From contig NW_027043832.1 of NCBI RefSeq assembly GCF_037102585.1, forward strand, positions 1 through 64,000: DNA of 64,000 nucleotides, in the 5' to 3' direction. Positions 9,436 through 21,635 of the stretch are shown here, in pieces (positions within the stretch are counted from its first letter, which is position 1; every line of letters begins with the position of its first letter). This DNA comes from Saccharomycopsis crataegensis (Eukaryota; Ascomycota; Saccharomycetes; Ascoideales; Saccharomycopsidaceae). The position numbers and the translations under genes are program-made. Under the pieces are notes generated by a model. That model saw only the letters and a program-made list of their open reading frames with translations. It was not told the origin of the DNA and did not search any database.

Positions 9436-9812
9436 GGTTGTAGTTTTGTAACTCTAGTTACAAAAGACATTGATAACAATAATATTCAATAATATTTATT
9501 CCCTTGTTATACTTGTTTTACTTGTTAACTATCTAAATTATATAAAGGACAAACTCAGACTATGGGGGGCATGGCCCATATTTATATTAATCTCAATGGG
9601 TTCTAGAAGGTTCCATAAGCTCTAGAATGTTCCATGGAATTCTGGAAGGTTCCATAAGTTCTAGAAGGTTCCATAAGTTCTAGAAGGTTCCATAAGTTCT
9701 AGAAGGTTCCATGGAATTCTAGAAGGTTCCATAAGTTCTAGAAGGTTCCATAAGTTCTAGAAGGTTCCATGAGTAATGACTAACCACATAACTTTGGATT
9801 GCCAACTCAACA
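9436..9812 (-). repeat. Copia-A 3' LTR (long form)
   Basis: A 377-bp LTR that reads TGTTGAG...CTACAAC(C) in element orientation. The excess over the other copies is the heat-shock-element minisatellite. A TATAAATA box lies at about 9579-9586 (minus). Confidence 0.9.
9601..9774 (-). promoter_or_regulatory. Nine-unit heat-shock-element minisatellite in LTR-A
   Basis: Nine tandem 19-20 bp units of the type TTCTAGAAGGTTCCATAAG. Eight match the three-site HSF consensus TTCnnGAAnnTTC exactly. The array ends about 15 bp upstream (element sense) of the TATAAATA box. Other copies have one unit (14506-14518), about three (44257-44321) and four (50791-50862). Confidence 0.8.
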
Positions 9813-11217
9813 CCCTCTCTCAATTCAAAGTCTCCATACCACAGAGCCTTCTCAACTCCAAGAATTGAGGGGCAGCAAGACCTTTTGTAAACATATCAGC
9901 AATCATAACACCAGTGCTCAAGTACTCCAAATTGATAGAGCCAGATCCAATGTGGTCCCTGATAAAGTGAGTCCTGATGTCAATGTGTTTGGTGCGATGA
10001 TGGAAAGCAGGATGCTTTGCCATCTCAATACACCCTTGGTTATCATCAAACATCCTCACTGGACCAGTATTGATCCCAAATTCCTTGAACACTTGCATTA
10101 GCCATAATGCTTCCTTGACTCCTTCACTTAGTGACATGTATTCAGCCTCTGCCAAAGAAAGAGCAACAGTAGCTTGCTTCTTAGATCTCCATGTGATTGC
10201 ACCATTGGCATATTTGAACACAAACCCAGTAGTAGACTTTCTGTCTGACTTATCTCCAGCCCAGTCAGCATCACAGTATCCAAGAAGCTCACCGTTATCA
10301 TTATTGCCAGCCTCATATCTTATTCCCAAATCTTTGGTTCCTTTCAAGTATCTTAAAACTCTCTTTGCTGCCTTATAATGCACCTCCTTTGGTTCCTTGA
10401 GGTATCTGGATAGAACACCGACGATATAGCTGATATCGCTTCTAACAGTATTAGCAGCAAACAATAATTTTCCAACCAAAGATCTGTAAGCTGTGGCATC
10501 ACAATCCTCAGCACTGTTGTCCACCAAGGTGAGCTCCTGACCAGCAATAGTAGGCGTCTTATCTGGGTTGCAATTCTCCATTCCAAATTCCTTTAACATA
10601 GAGCCAATATAGTCTTTCAAGCTCATGTTAATACCTCCATTATCTTGCGAGATGTTGATACCCAAAAATTTCCTGACTATTCCCAAGTCCTTCATCTTGA
10701 AGACATTCATCAATTCACTTTTCACTTTCCTGATGGCAAAATCTGAGGTACCAGTTATCAATAAATCATCAACGTAAAGCGCAACCATCACAAAAGACTT
10801 TTCGGATTTCCTTGAATATAGACAATATTCAGCACCGTTTCTGACAAAACCAAGCGACGACAAAACACTGTGGATTCTTTCATTCCACACCAAGGGAGCC
10901 TGTTTCAAACCATAAAAGCTTTTCTTCAATCTCAAGACACTGGTTTCCCTTCCTTTAACCACATACCTTTCCGGCTGTGTCATGTATAATTCTTCTTGAA
11001 GAAACCCATTGAGAAAAGCTGTCTTAACATCCATCTGATGAACTGCCATTCCATTCTTGGCAGCGATACTCAACATCAACCTGATAGATTCATAACGCAC
11101 CACAGGTGAGAATGTCTCATTGTAGTCAATACCTTTCACCTGTGTGAATCCTCGAGCAACAAGTCTTCCCTTGAAGACTCCGTTATCTTTCTTTGCAAAG
11201 ACCCAACGACATGTAAT

Positions 11218-11619
11218 TGTTGAAGTTTTGTAACCCTAGTTACAGTAGTCATTACCAATAACAAATACTATCAAACTATCCTTGTTATTATTCTTATTCT
11301 TCTTAACTAACTAACTATTTAAATAACAAAATATAAACTCAAACTATGGGGAGAGGCCCCATATTTATAATAAGACCAATATATATGATTTGTAATCATA
11401 CATCCATCTAGAACATTCTAGATGATTAATCATATGCACAATGACTAATTATTAGGCTGAGTCATAATCACATGCAGATTATATATTGCTCAGCCATGGT
11501 AAATAAACCGTCTTATCCGAGACTCGAACCCAGGATCTATTCAACACATTGATACCCGTGTTAACCGTTGAGCCATCTGTACAAAACCCAATATATGACT
11601 TTGGATTGTCAACTCAACA
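11218..11619 (-). mobile_element. Solo LTR of copia-B nested in copia-A
   Basis: A 402-bp LTR (TGTTGAAG...CTCAACA on the plus strand) flanked by the 5-bp duplication GTAAT at 11213-11217 and 11620-11624. The duplication shows a genuine insertion followed by LTR-LTR recombination. It is nearly identical to the LTRs at 16888 and 21636. Confidence 0.95.
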
Positions 11620-14328
11620 GTAATTGGCTTTCTTCCTTTCGGCAACTCGACCAATTCATAAGTGGAATTCTCCTTGTGAGCCGCAATTTCTTCGTCACAA
11701 GCGCGCTTCCATTCTGCACTTTCGTTGCTCTTCATGGCTTCCTTATAATTTCCAGGAACATCACTTCCACCAGCCAAAGCAGCAGCTTCACCAGCCATAA
11801 AACAAGAGGCAACATAATTCACAGGTTTGTACTCTAACAACTTGCCTTCGGCATCATCATTCAGTTCTGATTCCTCATCACAATCACTTGGCTGTTCAAC
11901 ATGTGGCTCAATTTCCGAAACCACCAAGTTGTCATTGCTACTACCATTAGGAACAAAAGAAGTAAGCTCTTTTGAGCTACTGTCGTTTCTGTATTTCTTC
12001 CTTTGTGGTTTCTCAATAGCAATTTCCCTCTCTGAATCTGAACTGAATGTATCAGATTCTTGTTCAACGTCTGCCAAGATCCCAAATGGATTTCTTTTAA
12101 TCAAACCTGTACTTTTCTTGGGTCTAGAACCCGATGATCTTTTCCTTTTTGTAGCAGTAACCAACTTGAACTCTTCTGAAACCATCCTTGATGGGATTAA
12201 CTCTCCAGTGGCATCCTCATCAGTGACTCGCTTCACATCCTGATAGTAATATCTTGACTCATCAAATCTGACCTGAGTCGCCACAATAATCTTGTTGGCA
12301 GCAGGATCAAAAATTCTGTACGCACAGTGATCTCTATCATACCCGAGCATCACTCCAACCTTGGCGGTAGCATCAAATTTCCCATTTCTCAAACTGTTTG
12401 GTATAACCACATATGCAAGGGAACCAAAGCAGCGAAGATGGTCAAGGCCCGGCTTGTATCCATACCAACGACCATATGGTGTGTGGAAATTAATAACGCG
12501 GGATGGCGTCCTGTTAATCAAATAAACAGCCGTGCGGACACCTTCAGACCAAAACTGAACCGGCATAGAAGCCCCAATAATTAAAGACCTAGTTTTGTCT
12601 TGAATTGTCCGATGCATTCTTTCAGCAACACCATTTTGATAACTATGGTGTGGCACAGTCAACTCATGGGCAATACCTTTGCTTCTCATGAAATCATGCA
12701 ACTTTCCTGTAACAAATTCACCACCATTATCAGTGCGGATAGTTCCCACGGTAAACTCTTTTCCCTGAGACTTGAACATTGTTTCGGTGTATGTAATAAA
12801 CTCAATAATCCTGTCAGCACACTCTGACTTGTTTTTCAAACACTTGACCTCCACAAACTTGGAATACCCGTCGACAATAGTGAGAAAATATTTGCTCGAA
12901 TCAATAGACCCATAATTGATTGGGCCACACACGTCCATATGCAACAATTGTAAAGGCTGTTGTGGTTTAGCACCCTTCCCGCTCTTTGGTCTTCTGGTAA
13001 CCCCTTTACTTGTCAAGCAGCTTTCACATAACTGCACAGAATCTTCACTGTAAAGTTTACCTTTCACCAAATGAAACATCAGATTGAACTTGTTCATAAT
13101 ATTCATACTGGGATGGCCTAATCTCTGGTGCCACAACCCGCTCTTATCAACACTGTTAAATGCCACACCATCGACACTGGTGTGCAAAGCATAAAGATCA
13201 CTCATAACTGGATCTTTAACAGCAACCACTTTCTTTTCAGGGTACATTTTCACCTTGTTTCCTTCAAATAATAATCTTGCACCATTCAGAGTAGCCTTGG
13301 AAACAGAAATCAAATTGGCCTTTGACCCTGGAACATAATAAGCATCCTTGATTTCGATACTGGTGTTATCACGTAACTTAAACACCGCAGACCCGATACC
13401 TTGAACCTCGAGAGAACTACCATCAATACCTGAGATCTCACCAGAAAAAGGACCAATGGTTTTAAACATCTTTCTGTCATTCAAAATATGTTGCGAGGCA
13501 CCAGAGTCAAAGTACACTCTGGAGGCCCTACCATGCATTCCCATAAATGCATACCAAGATGGTGATGGATTCTTCAGATCACCACCCATTCTCTCCTTTC
13601 TAGGAGCCTTGCAATCCTTCTTGAAATGACCGGGTTTTCCACAATTGAAGCACTTGTACTGTTTCTTAAAAGCAAACACAGGTTCCAAACCCTCAACACT
13701 GGTGGAACCAACCGATTTATCTCCAATGATTTCTCTTGTCAAATCTTGGACAAGCCCAATATCAACATTTCCAATAGTCCTGCCATTTCTAGACTCATAC
13801 GCAGTCATGACTTCCCTGGAAAGATTTGCATTAAACCCGGCTTTCTGACCCAAGCTCAAAAACAACGCACACAACACAGTGTTTCCGTCTAATTTGCCAA
13901 CAGTATTCTTGAAGTGATTGAAGGCATCAATGAAATTCTCAACGTTTCCGTTGCTAGATTTCAACCACTTAGCGTCAATTAAATCTGAGATAATACCAAC
14001 AGCATTTGTAACAGTCAATGTACCATAAGCATCCTTGAGAAACATAAACAAGTTTCTACCAGTACCATCAAATTCGGAAGCCTTAGTCAAAGCAGCGCCT
14101 GAGATGCTGTTGAAAATGGCTGTTGAAATAATCTCATCCATAGTAGCAATCAATTGGGCAACTTCATTAGCAGTTTCCAGCCCGTCGGTTCCGGTTTCCC
14201 CATTGATCAAGTAAGCATGTAAACCAAGACCTTTCATCTTCATCTTAACACTGATCAAAGTAAACCAATCATAAAAGTTCCCGGAACCCTTCAACTTCTC
14301 ATCAGCAGCGAACGAAGTGAGAGCATTT

Positions 14329-14340
14329 GAACTCATAACC
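14329..14340 (-). promoter_or_regulatory. Copia-A half-tRNA primer-binding site overlapping Gag ATG
   Basis: Directly after the 5' LTR the element reads GGTTATGAGTTC. GGTTATGAG is complementary to the anticodon loop of initiator tRNA-Met (CTCATAACC), the cleaved-tRNA primer known for copia and Ty5. The ATG inside it is the likely Gag start. Copia-B has the same arrangement at 21624-21635. Confidence 0.75.
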
Positions 14341-14563
14341 TGTTGTAGTTTTGTAACTCTAGTTACAAAAGACATTGATAACAATAATATTCAATAATAT
14401 TTATTCCCTTGTTATACTTGTTTTACTTGTTAACTATCTAAATTATATAAAGGACAAACTCAGACTATGGGGGGCAGGGCCCATATTTATATTAATCTCA
14501 ATGGGTTCTAGAAGGTTCCATGAACAATGACTAACCACATAACTTTGGATTGCCAACTCAACA
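14341..14563 (-). repeat. Copia-A 5' LTR (short form)
   Basis: A 223-bp LTR with a single TTCnnGAAnnTTC site and the same TATA region as the long form. Confidence 0.9.
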
Positions 14564-15028
14564 AGTACCTTGTTCATTTCATTCGTACATTTACCGCATA
14601 TGGTTAACACTTCTCAGCCTTAAATTCTTTAATTTTCAAAACTGGATATATCATCAAAAACCCTTATCTTGTCAATTGACAACGATAGAGCTTCTTGGCT
14701 CAACCTTATCCCTTTCAGTCGAAATGTTCAAAAGCATGCCCTAGTTCATACTCTTCTGGCCTTATTCACTCCAATGCGATTCCACGATAGATTACATCGC
14801 TCACGCACAATCCCTGTTCGACCTTAGGGTTGTATACCTCTTATACAACTTTGACAACGATTATGACACTGCCTTAATCCTGTTACTAATCTCAGCTTCT
14901 TGTCACTTTATACGCGATCCTCGCTTAACTCCGGAGCTATTCCAATTACCCCTTTGGAATTATTAGCATTCCGATTCGATACCAGCTATCCTTTTTTTCA
15001 CCGTAACATGGTAATCAAATAGGACTCT

Positions 15029-15229
15029 TCATTCTTCGGTTTGGAGATTCCAAGCAACCCGAGTAATGACTCTCCATGGTCGAGCTCTATTTCGATTATC
15101 GAAATACCCATGACCCAAGGGAGGTTGCCAACCAAGCCGCAAACGATAATTTACATAGCTTTCTCCTAATCTGTCCTCTCGAATAGTTGACAGTGATACA
15201 TCCTTCTGTGGTTGGCATTGTTCGCGCAA
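15029..15229 (-). other. Conserved 66-codon ORF inside C elements
   Basis: This sense-strand small ORF recurs in C4 (44505-44705, identical as translated) and C1 (55212-55412, a few substitutions). It has a polar N-terminus and a GHGYFDNRNRARPW stretch. I do not recognise it. It may be a coding relic of the autonomous ancestor or simply conserved nucleotide sequence. Confidence 0.35.
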
Positions 15230-16254
15230 CTTGTGGGCTTACCCGTATCAACCACAGCTTAACTCTTCCCTGTATACTCTGCGTTGAAAGTCCCAATGCT
15301 CAAATGTGTCAAGGTAATGTTGTACTGTAGCCTTTCGAAGTAACGAAACCGTTGTTTTATTACTATCATTGTCACACCACAGAACCAATGACCTCCGTTA
15401 CCGCACAAATAACAAGAACACTAGAGACCAACTTATCAGACGAGTATCCCCACAGGCAAGGCTTTAATCACTCGTTTAATTTCCACGGATGCATCTATCT
15501 CAATCAATTGTTCGTAACAACATTTAGCAAGACTATCGATATGAGGGAAACTTCCTTTGCAACATGAGCAACACAATTTTATTAAACTTTTCTAGCTTCG
15601 GCACCGGTTGCCTTGGTCATCGTAAAAGTTTCCTTTCTCCAATCTTCCATACATCTGTAAGGATCATTCCTTCGATCCAACAATCAATAAGCGACTTTCC
15701 ACGTCATCGCTTCGTATCACCTTTTAGTGACTACTATAATTTCAATTCAACAATCTCTAAGCGATGTTATTACCTCATCGCTCCATAGTTACCAGCTTTC
15801 CGTAACCGATACAACTTTGGGACTTCTATCTCCCAATTCCGTTGTCACCCATGTATTAATTCCGTTCTAGTACTAGAATACCGGAATTAACAAATAATGA
15901 CTATACCACCAAAAAAAACCAATCTTCGGCGTAAGGATTCTAAGATCGTAACCTTTTCTAACTATTTGGTTCTTGACCTAGGCTCCTCAATAATCACCAA
16001 TATTTTATAGGGGAGGAATAAAATCCTTCCCAAACATAACTAGTCGGCTCTTGATCCTGACTCAGAAATGTGGCTTAACAATAAGCAAAACAAAAATAAA
16101 CATCAAAAATAAACAATATAAACAAAACAACACATCGTCGTCTTGTGGAAGTGGTTAGTGGCTATTTGTTCCGATCTCAACCACTCCATAAGCAGGGTCA
16201 TCTTGACACCTATAACGTGATCCTAATCGATCATAAAACCAAACACTCGTTTTC

Positions 16255-16625
16255 GTCAACGGTGTGAAATATGCAGGGCCACCGTGGCACCTGAGGTAAC
16301 AAAATCCAGTCACGAAGTAGGCAGATAATGGTTCTCTTTTTGCCCGTTAAAATACACAAGGCCACCAAAGCTCCTCATGTGACAAGTCAAAACAAAAGTT
16401 ACAACGTTCTCATATAACGATGTAATGTAGCAGGGCATCCACAGCACCTGGGGTGACAACCGTCACAAAACAAAGATAGTTACGTCGTTCTCTTATGACG
16501 ACGTAAAACAGACAGGGCTTCCAAAGCGCCTGGGGTGACAGCAGTCACAAACAAAAATAATTTCATCGTTCACTTATAACGATGTAAAGCAGACAGGGAA
16601 TTCGCGTCACCTGGCGTGGTGTTAA
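16255..16625 (-). repeat. Hairpin-bearing tandem repeats in C2
   Basis: Imperfect units of about 80 bp, each with a GTGAC-N4-GTCAC hairpin and a second hairpin of the ACGTCGTT type around a 7-nt loop. The same array is in C1 (53735-54200) and C4 (45720-46140). A 15-bp CAATCAAGACAAACA repeat follows, twice here and about five times in C4. Confidence 0.75.
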
Positions 16626-16887
16626 ATCTCAACACAATCAAGACAAACACAATCAAGACAAACACATATGACGTCTTTTCTGACGAAGTAACCAAGACAG
16701 AGTCCTGCAGGTATATGAGGTAACTGTAATCATATTCACATTATCGCATCCGACCTAGCAAAGTAAGATAGTCATGGTCGGAAAGATACTTCATATAACA
16801 CAACGGTGGGTACATCCATTATGCCGTGGTGAGAACAGGGTGAGTGACAGATTGTTCAACTCAGTTGCACTGAGTTGACACGTAGCT

Positions 16888-17289
16888 TGTTGAAGTTTTG
16901 TAACCCTAGTTACAGTAGTCATTACCAATAACAAATACTATCAAACTATCCTTGTTATTATTCTTATTCTTCTTAACTAACTAACTATTTAAATAACAAA
17001 ATATAAACTCAAACTATGGGGAGAGGCCCCATATTTATAATAAGACCAATATATATGATTTGTAATCATACATCCATCTAGAACATTCTAGATGATTAAT
17101 CATATGCACAATGACTAATTATTAGGCTGAGTCATAATCACATGCAGATTATATATTGCTCAGCCATGGTAAATAAACCGTCTTATCCGAGACTCGAACC
17201 CAGGATCTATTCAACACATTGATACCCGTGTTAACCGTTGAGCCATCTGTACAAAACCCAATGTATGACTTTGGATTGTCAACTCAACA
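16888..17289 (-). repeat. Copia-B 3' LTR
   Basis: A 402-bp LTR. In element sense it carries, in order, a tRNA-like A/B-box segment (17180-17255), a palindromic heat-shock-like GAAnnTTC site (17075-17094) and a TTATAAATA box. Confidence 0.93.
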
Positions 17290-20200
17290 CCCTCTCTCAA
17301 TTCAAAGTCACCATACCACAAAGCTTTCTTAGCTCTATGAATTGAGGAGCAGCAAGACCTTTAGTGAACATGTCAGCAACCATGATTCCAGTATTAAGGT
17401 ATTGCAAATCAATTGTCCCAGATCCAATGTGATCCCTGATGAAATGAGTCCTGATATCAATATGTTTGGTACGGTGATGGAAAGCTGGATGTTTGGCCAT
17501 TTCAATACACCCCTGGTTATCATCATAAATCTTCACTGCACCAGTGTTAAGGCCAAACTCCTCAAAGACCTGTTTCAACCACAATGCCTCTTTCACACCT
17601 TCGCTAAGAGACATATATTCTGCTTCAGCTGTAGAAAGAGCAACCGTTGCTTGTTTCTTGGACCTCCATGTTATTGCACCATTGGCATATTTGAACACAA
17701 ACCCAGTAGTAGACTTTCTGTCTGACTTATCTCCAGCCCAGTCAGCATCACAATATCCAACTAGTTCACCATCTCCTTTATCTCCAGCCTCATATCTTAT
17801 ACCTAATTCTTTCGTACCTTTCAAATATCTCAACACTCTTTTAGCTGCCTTGTAATGGACCTCCTTTGGCTCCTTGAGATATCTTGATAAAACACCGACG
17901 ATATAACTAATATCGCTCCTAACAGTATTGGCAGCAAACAACAATTTTCCAACTAAAGATCTATAGGCTGTAGCATCACATGTTTCAGCATTGGCATCCA
18001 CCAACGTAAGTTCTTGGCCAGAAATTGTAGGCGTCTTATCGTGGTTGCAATTCTCCATTCCAAATTCCTTCAACATGGAACCAATGTAGTCCTTCAAACT
18101 CATGTTGATACCACCGCCATCTTGAGAAATATTCATGCCTAAAAATTTCTTGACAACTCCCAAGTCTTTCATCTTGAAAACATTCATCAATTCAGATTTG
18201 ACTTTTCCAATAGCAAAATCTGAGGTACCAGCTATCAATAAGTCGTCAACATAGAGGGCAACCATCACAAATGACTTTTCAGACTTTCTTGAGTACAAAC
18301 AATATTCAGCACCGTTTCTAACAAAACCAAGCGACGACAATACACTGTGGATTCTTTCATTCCACACTAACGGGGCTTGTTTTAATCCATACAAGCTTTT
18401 CTTCAACCTCAAGACGCTGGTTTCTTTTCCCTTAACCACATACCCTTCTGGCTGAGTCATGTATAATTCTTCTTGAAGGAAACCATTGAGGAACGCAGTT
18501 TTAACATCCATCTGATGAACTGCCATTCCATTCTTGGCAGCGATACTCAACATCAACCTGATAGATTCATAACGCACCACAGGTGAGAATGTCTCATTGT
18601 AGTCAATACCCTTCACCTGTGTGAATCCTCGAGCAACAAGTCTTCCCTTGAAGACTCCGTTATCTTTCTTTGCAAAGACCCAACGACATGTAATTGGCTT
18701 TCTTCCTTTCGGCAACTTGACCAATTCATAAGTGGAATTCTCCTTGTGAGCAGCTATTTCTTCGTCACAAGCGCGCTTCCATTCCACTCTTTCATCGCTC
18801 TTCATAGCTTCCTTGTAGTTTCCAGGAACATCAGTTCCTCCAGATATAGCGTCAGCTTCACCAGCCATGAAGCATGTAGCAACGTAATTCACAGGTTTGT
18901 ATTCTAACAACTTGCTTTTGGTATCATCATTCAGTTCTGATTCTTCATCACAATCACTTGGCTCTTCAATATGAGGCTCAATTTTCGAAACCACCAAGTC
19001 ATCATTGCTACTGCCATTTGGAACAAACGAAGTCAACTCTTCTGAATTTCTTGTATTCCTGAACTTCTTTCTTTGTGGTTTCTCAGTAACACTTTCCCTC
19101 TCTGAATCTGAGCTGAATGTGTCAGCTGTTCTTCTATTTCAGCCAAAATACCAAATGGGTTTCTCTTAATTATACCCCTGGTTTCCTTGACTCTAGAACC
19201 TGATGATCTTTTTCTTTTCGTAGCAGTAACCAACTGAAAAGCATCATCATAAACTTTTGAGGGAATCAATTCTCCGTCCCCATACTCCTTGGTTTCCACA
19301 ATGGACATTTCAATGTCTTTATCAGGTGCATCACTTTCAGATACCATGCTTGCATCATCAACTGAGATTTGGGACGTAGTTTCATCATCATGGTATGCAG
19401 AGCCATTTCTACTACCAACATCAACATCAACCAAATCATCATTCATAATAATTGGAGCAGCAGATATTCCACCAATGATACCTCCCCCTCCTCCGCCAGA
19501 AATTCCAATCCTTTCTTCTGGTGCAGCAGTGGAGGACTTCTTTCCATCTTGAAAATAATATCTTGACTCATCGAAGTTCACTTGGGCAGCCGTAACAACT
19601 CTATTTGCTTCGGGATCAAACATCCTATAAGCACACCGATTTCTATCATACCCAAGCATAACACACATTTTCGAAGTAGCACCAAGTTTCCCATATCTCA
19701 ATTTATGGGGAACAACAACATATCCAATACAACCAAAACAACGAAGATGATCAAGTCCTGGATTATAACCAAACCAACGACGATACGGAGTCTGAAAACC
19801 AATCACTCGGGATGGTGTTCTGTTGGTCAAATAAGCAGCTGGCCAAAATTGCGCAGGCATGGATGCCCCAATCATCAAAGATCTTGTTTTATCTTGAATG
19901 GTCCGATTCATTCTTTCAGCAACACCATTCTGATAACTATGGTGTGGCACCGTCAACTCATGAGCAATTCCTTTTCGTCGCAAGAACGCGTGCAATTGGC
20001 CTGTAATGAATTCTCCACCATTATCAGTTCTTATGGTTCCAACTCTAAAGTCTTTTCCTTGTGACTTGAACATTGTCTCAGAGTAGTTTATGAAGTCAAT
20101 AATCTGAGCCGTGCACTCGGACTTTTGAGTTAAGCATCGAGTTTCCACATACTTGGCATATCCATCTACTATCGTAAGAAAGTAGGCACTCGAATCAATC

Positions 20201-21635
20201 GAGCCATAGCTAAAAGGACCACAAACATCCATATGCAACAATTCCAATGGTCTCTTAGGTTTAGAACCTTGACCCAACTTTGGTTTTTTGGACTGTTCCT
20301 TTAGCAGCAAGGCAACAGTCGCATCGAATAACAGCATTGTCACCCAAGATTTTCCCTTTAACAAGCTTAAACATTTTGTTAGCTTTCTGTAAAATATTAG
20401 CACTTGGGTGTCCGAGTCTTTGGTGCCAGAGACCACCCTTATCAATACTGTTAAAAGCAACACCATTAGCATCAGTAGATAATCTGTAAAGCCCATTCAT
20501 CAGAGGATCCTTGGTACCAATAACCTTCATTTCCGGATACATTTTCACTTTGTTTCCTTCAAACAATAATTTCGCACCATTCAGAGTAGCCTTGGAAACT
20601 GAAATCAAGTTGGCTTTTGAGTCTGGAACATAATAAGCATCTTTGATTTCAATATTGGTATTATCACGTAATTTGAACTCCGCAGACCCAATACCTGCAA
20701 CAGCAACACCACCGCCATCAATCCCGGAGATCTCTCCTCCAAACGGTCTGATCGTCTTGAACAAGCTCTTATTGTTTAAGATATGTTGCGAGGCACCTGA
20801 ATCAAAATACACCCTGGAGTTGTTACCATGCATTCCCATAAATGCATACCACGATGGTGATGGGTTTCTACCATCTCCAATCAACTTTTGTGCCTTTGGT
20901 GATTTGCAGTCTCTTTTAAAATGACCAGGCTTTCCACAATTGAAACATCTATATTGTTTCTTAACTGCAAACACCGGCTCAGTGTTATCAACATTAGCAG
21001 ACCCAATAGATTTATCTCCAATAATCTCTCTTGTTAAATCTTGAACAAGACCGAGATCAACATTACCAACTGTTCTGCCGTTTCTAGATTCATACGCAGT
21101 CATGACTTCTCTAGAAAGGCTGTTACCAAATCCAGCCTTTTGACCTAAGCCCAAAAATAACGCACAAAGGACCGTGGTTCCGTCCATCTTACCAACCGTG
21201 TTTTTAAAATGATTAAAAGAGTCAATAAAGTGTTCCACTTTTCCTTCTTTAGTTTTCAACCATTTGTTGTCCATTAAATCACAAATAATTCCCACAGCAT
21301 TGGTAACAGTCAAAGTACCATAGGCCTCCTTGAGAAACATAAACAAGTTTCTGCCGGTACCATCGAATTCCGAGGCCTTAGTTAACGCAGCGCCTGTGAT
21401 ACTATTGAAAACAACTGTAGAAATAATTTCATCCATAGCAGCAACCAATTGCGCAACTTCGTTGAGGTCTTCCAGACCATCAGTTCCAGTTTCCCCATTG
21501 ATCAAATAAGCATATAACCCAAGACCTTTCATCTTCATCTTGACACTGATCAATGTAAACCAATCATAGAAGTTTGATGAACCTTTCAACTTTTCATCAG
21601 CAGCAAACGAAGTAAGAGCATTTGAACTCATAACC

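Larger units (their letters stand above)
9436..14563 (-). mobile_element. Copia-A, Ty5-like LTR retrotransposon
   Basis: A Ty1/copia element on the minus strand with Gag, a CCHC knuckle (CFNCGKPGHFKKDC), protease (DSGAS), integrase (HQRLGHPS...QNGVAER), reverse transcriptase (YVDDLL) and RNase H, in copia order. A solo copia-B LTR is nested inside (11218-11619). Apart from that insertion the coding region reads open. The two LTRs differ strongly in length and no target-site duplication joins the flanks: LINE-A on the left, a C-element interior on the right. The present copy therefore looks like a recombinant between LTRs. LTR divergence mixes indel and repeat change, so I give no age. Confidence 0.9.

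Noticed and set aside
9607-10101. Short plus-strand ORFs across the copia and gypsy regions
   Set aside because: They lie antisense to long polyprotein frames and show no independent conservation.
11510-11585. A functional tRNA gene in each copia-B LTR
   Set aside because: Only the T arm pairs well. The D and anticodon stems are poor and no clean acceptor stem forms.
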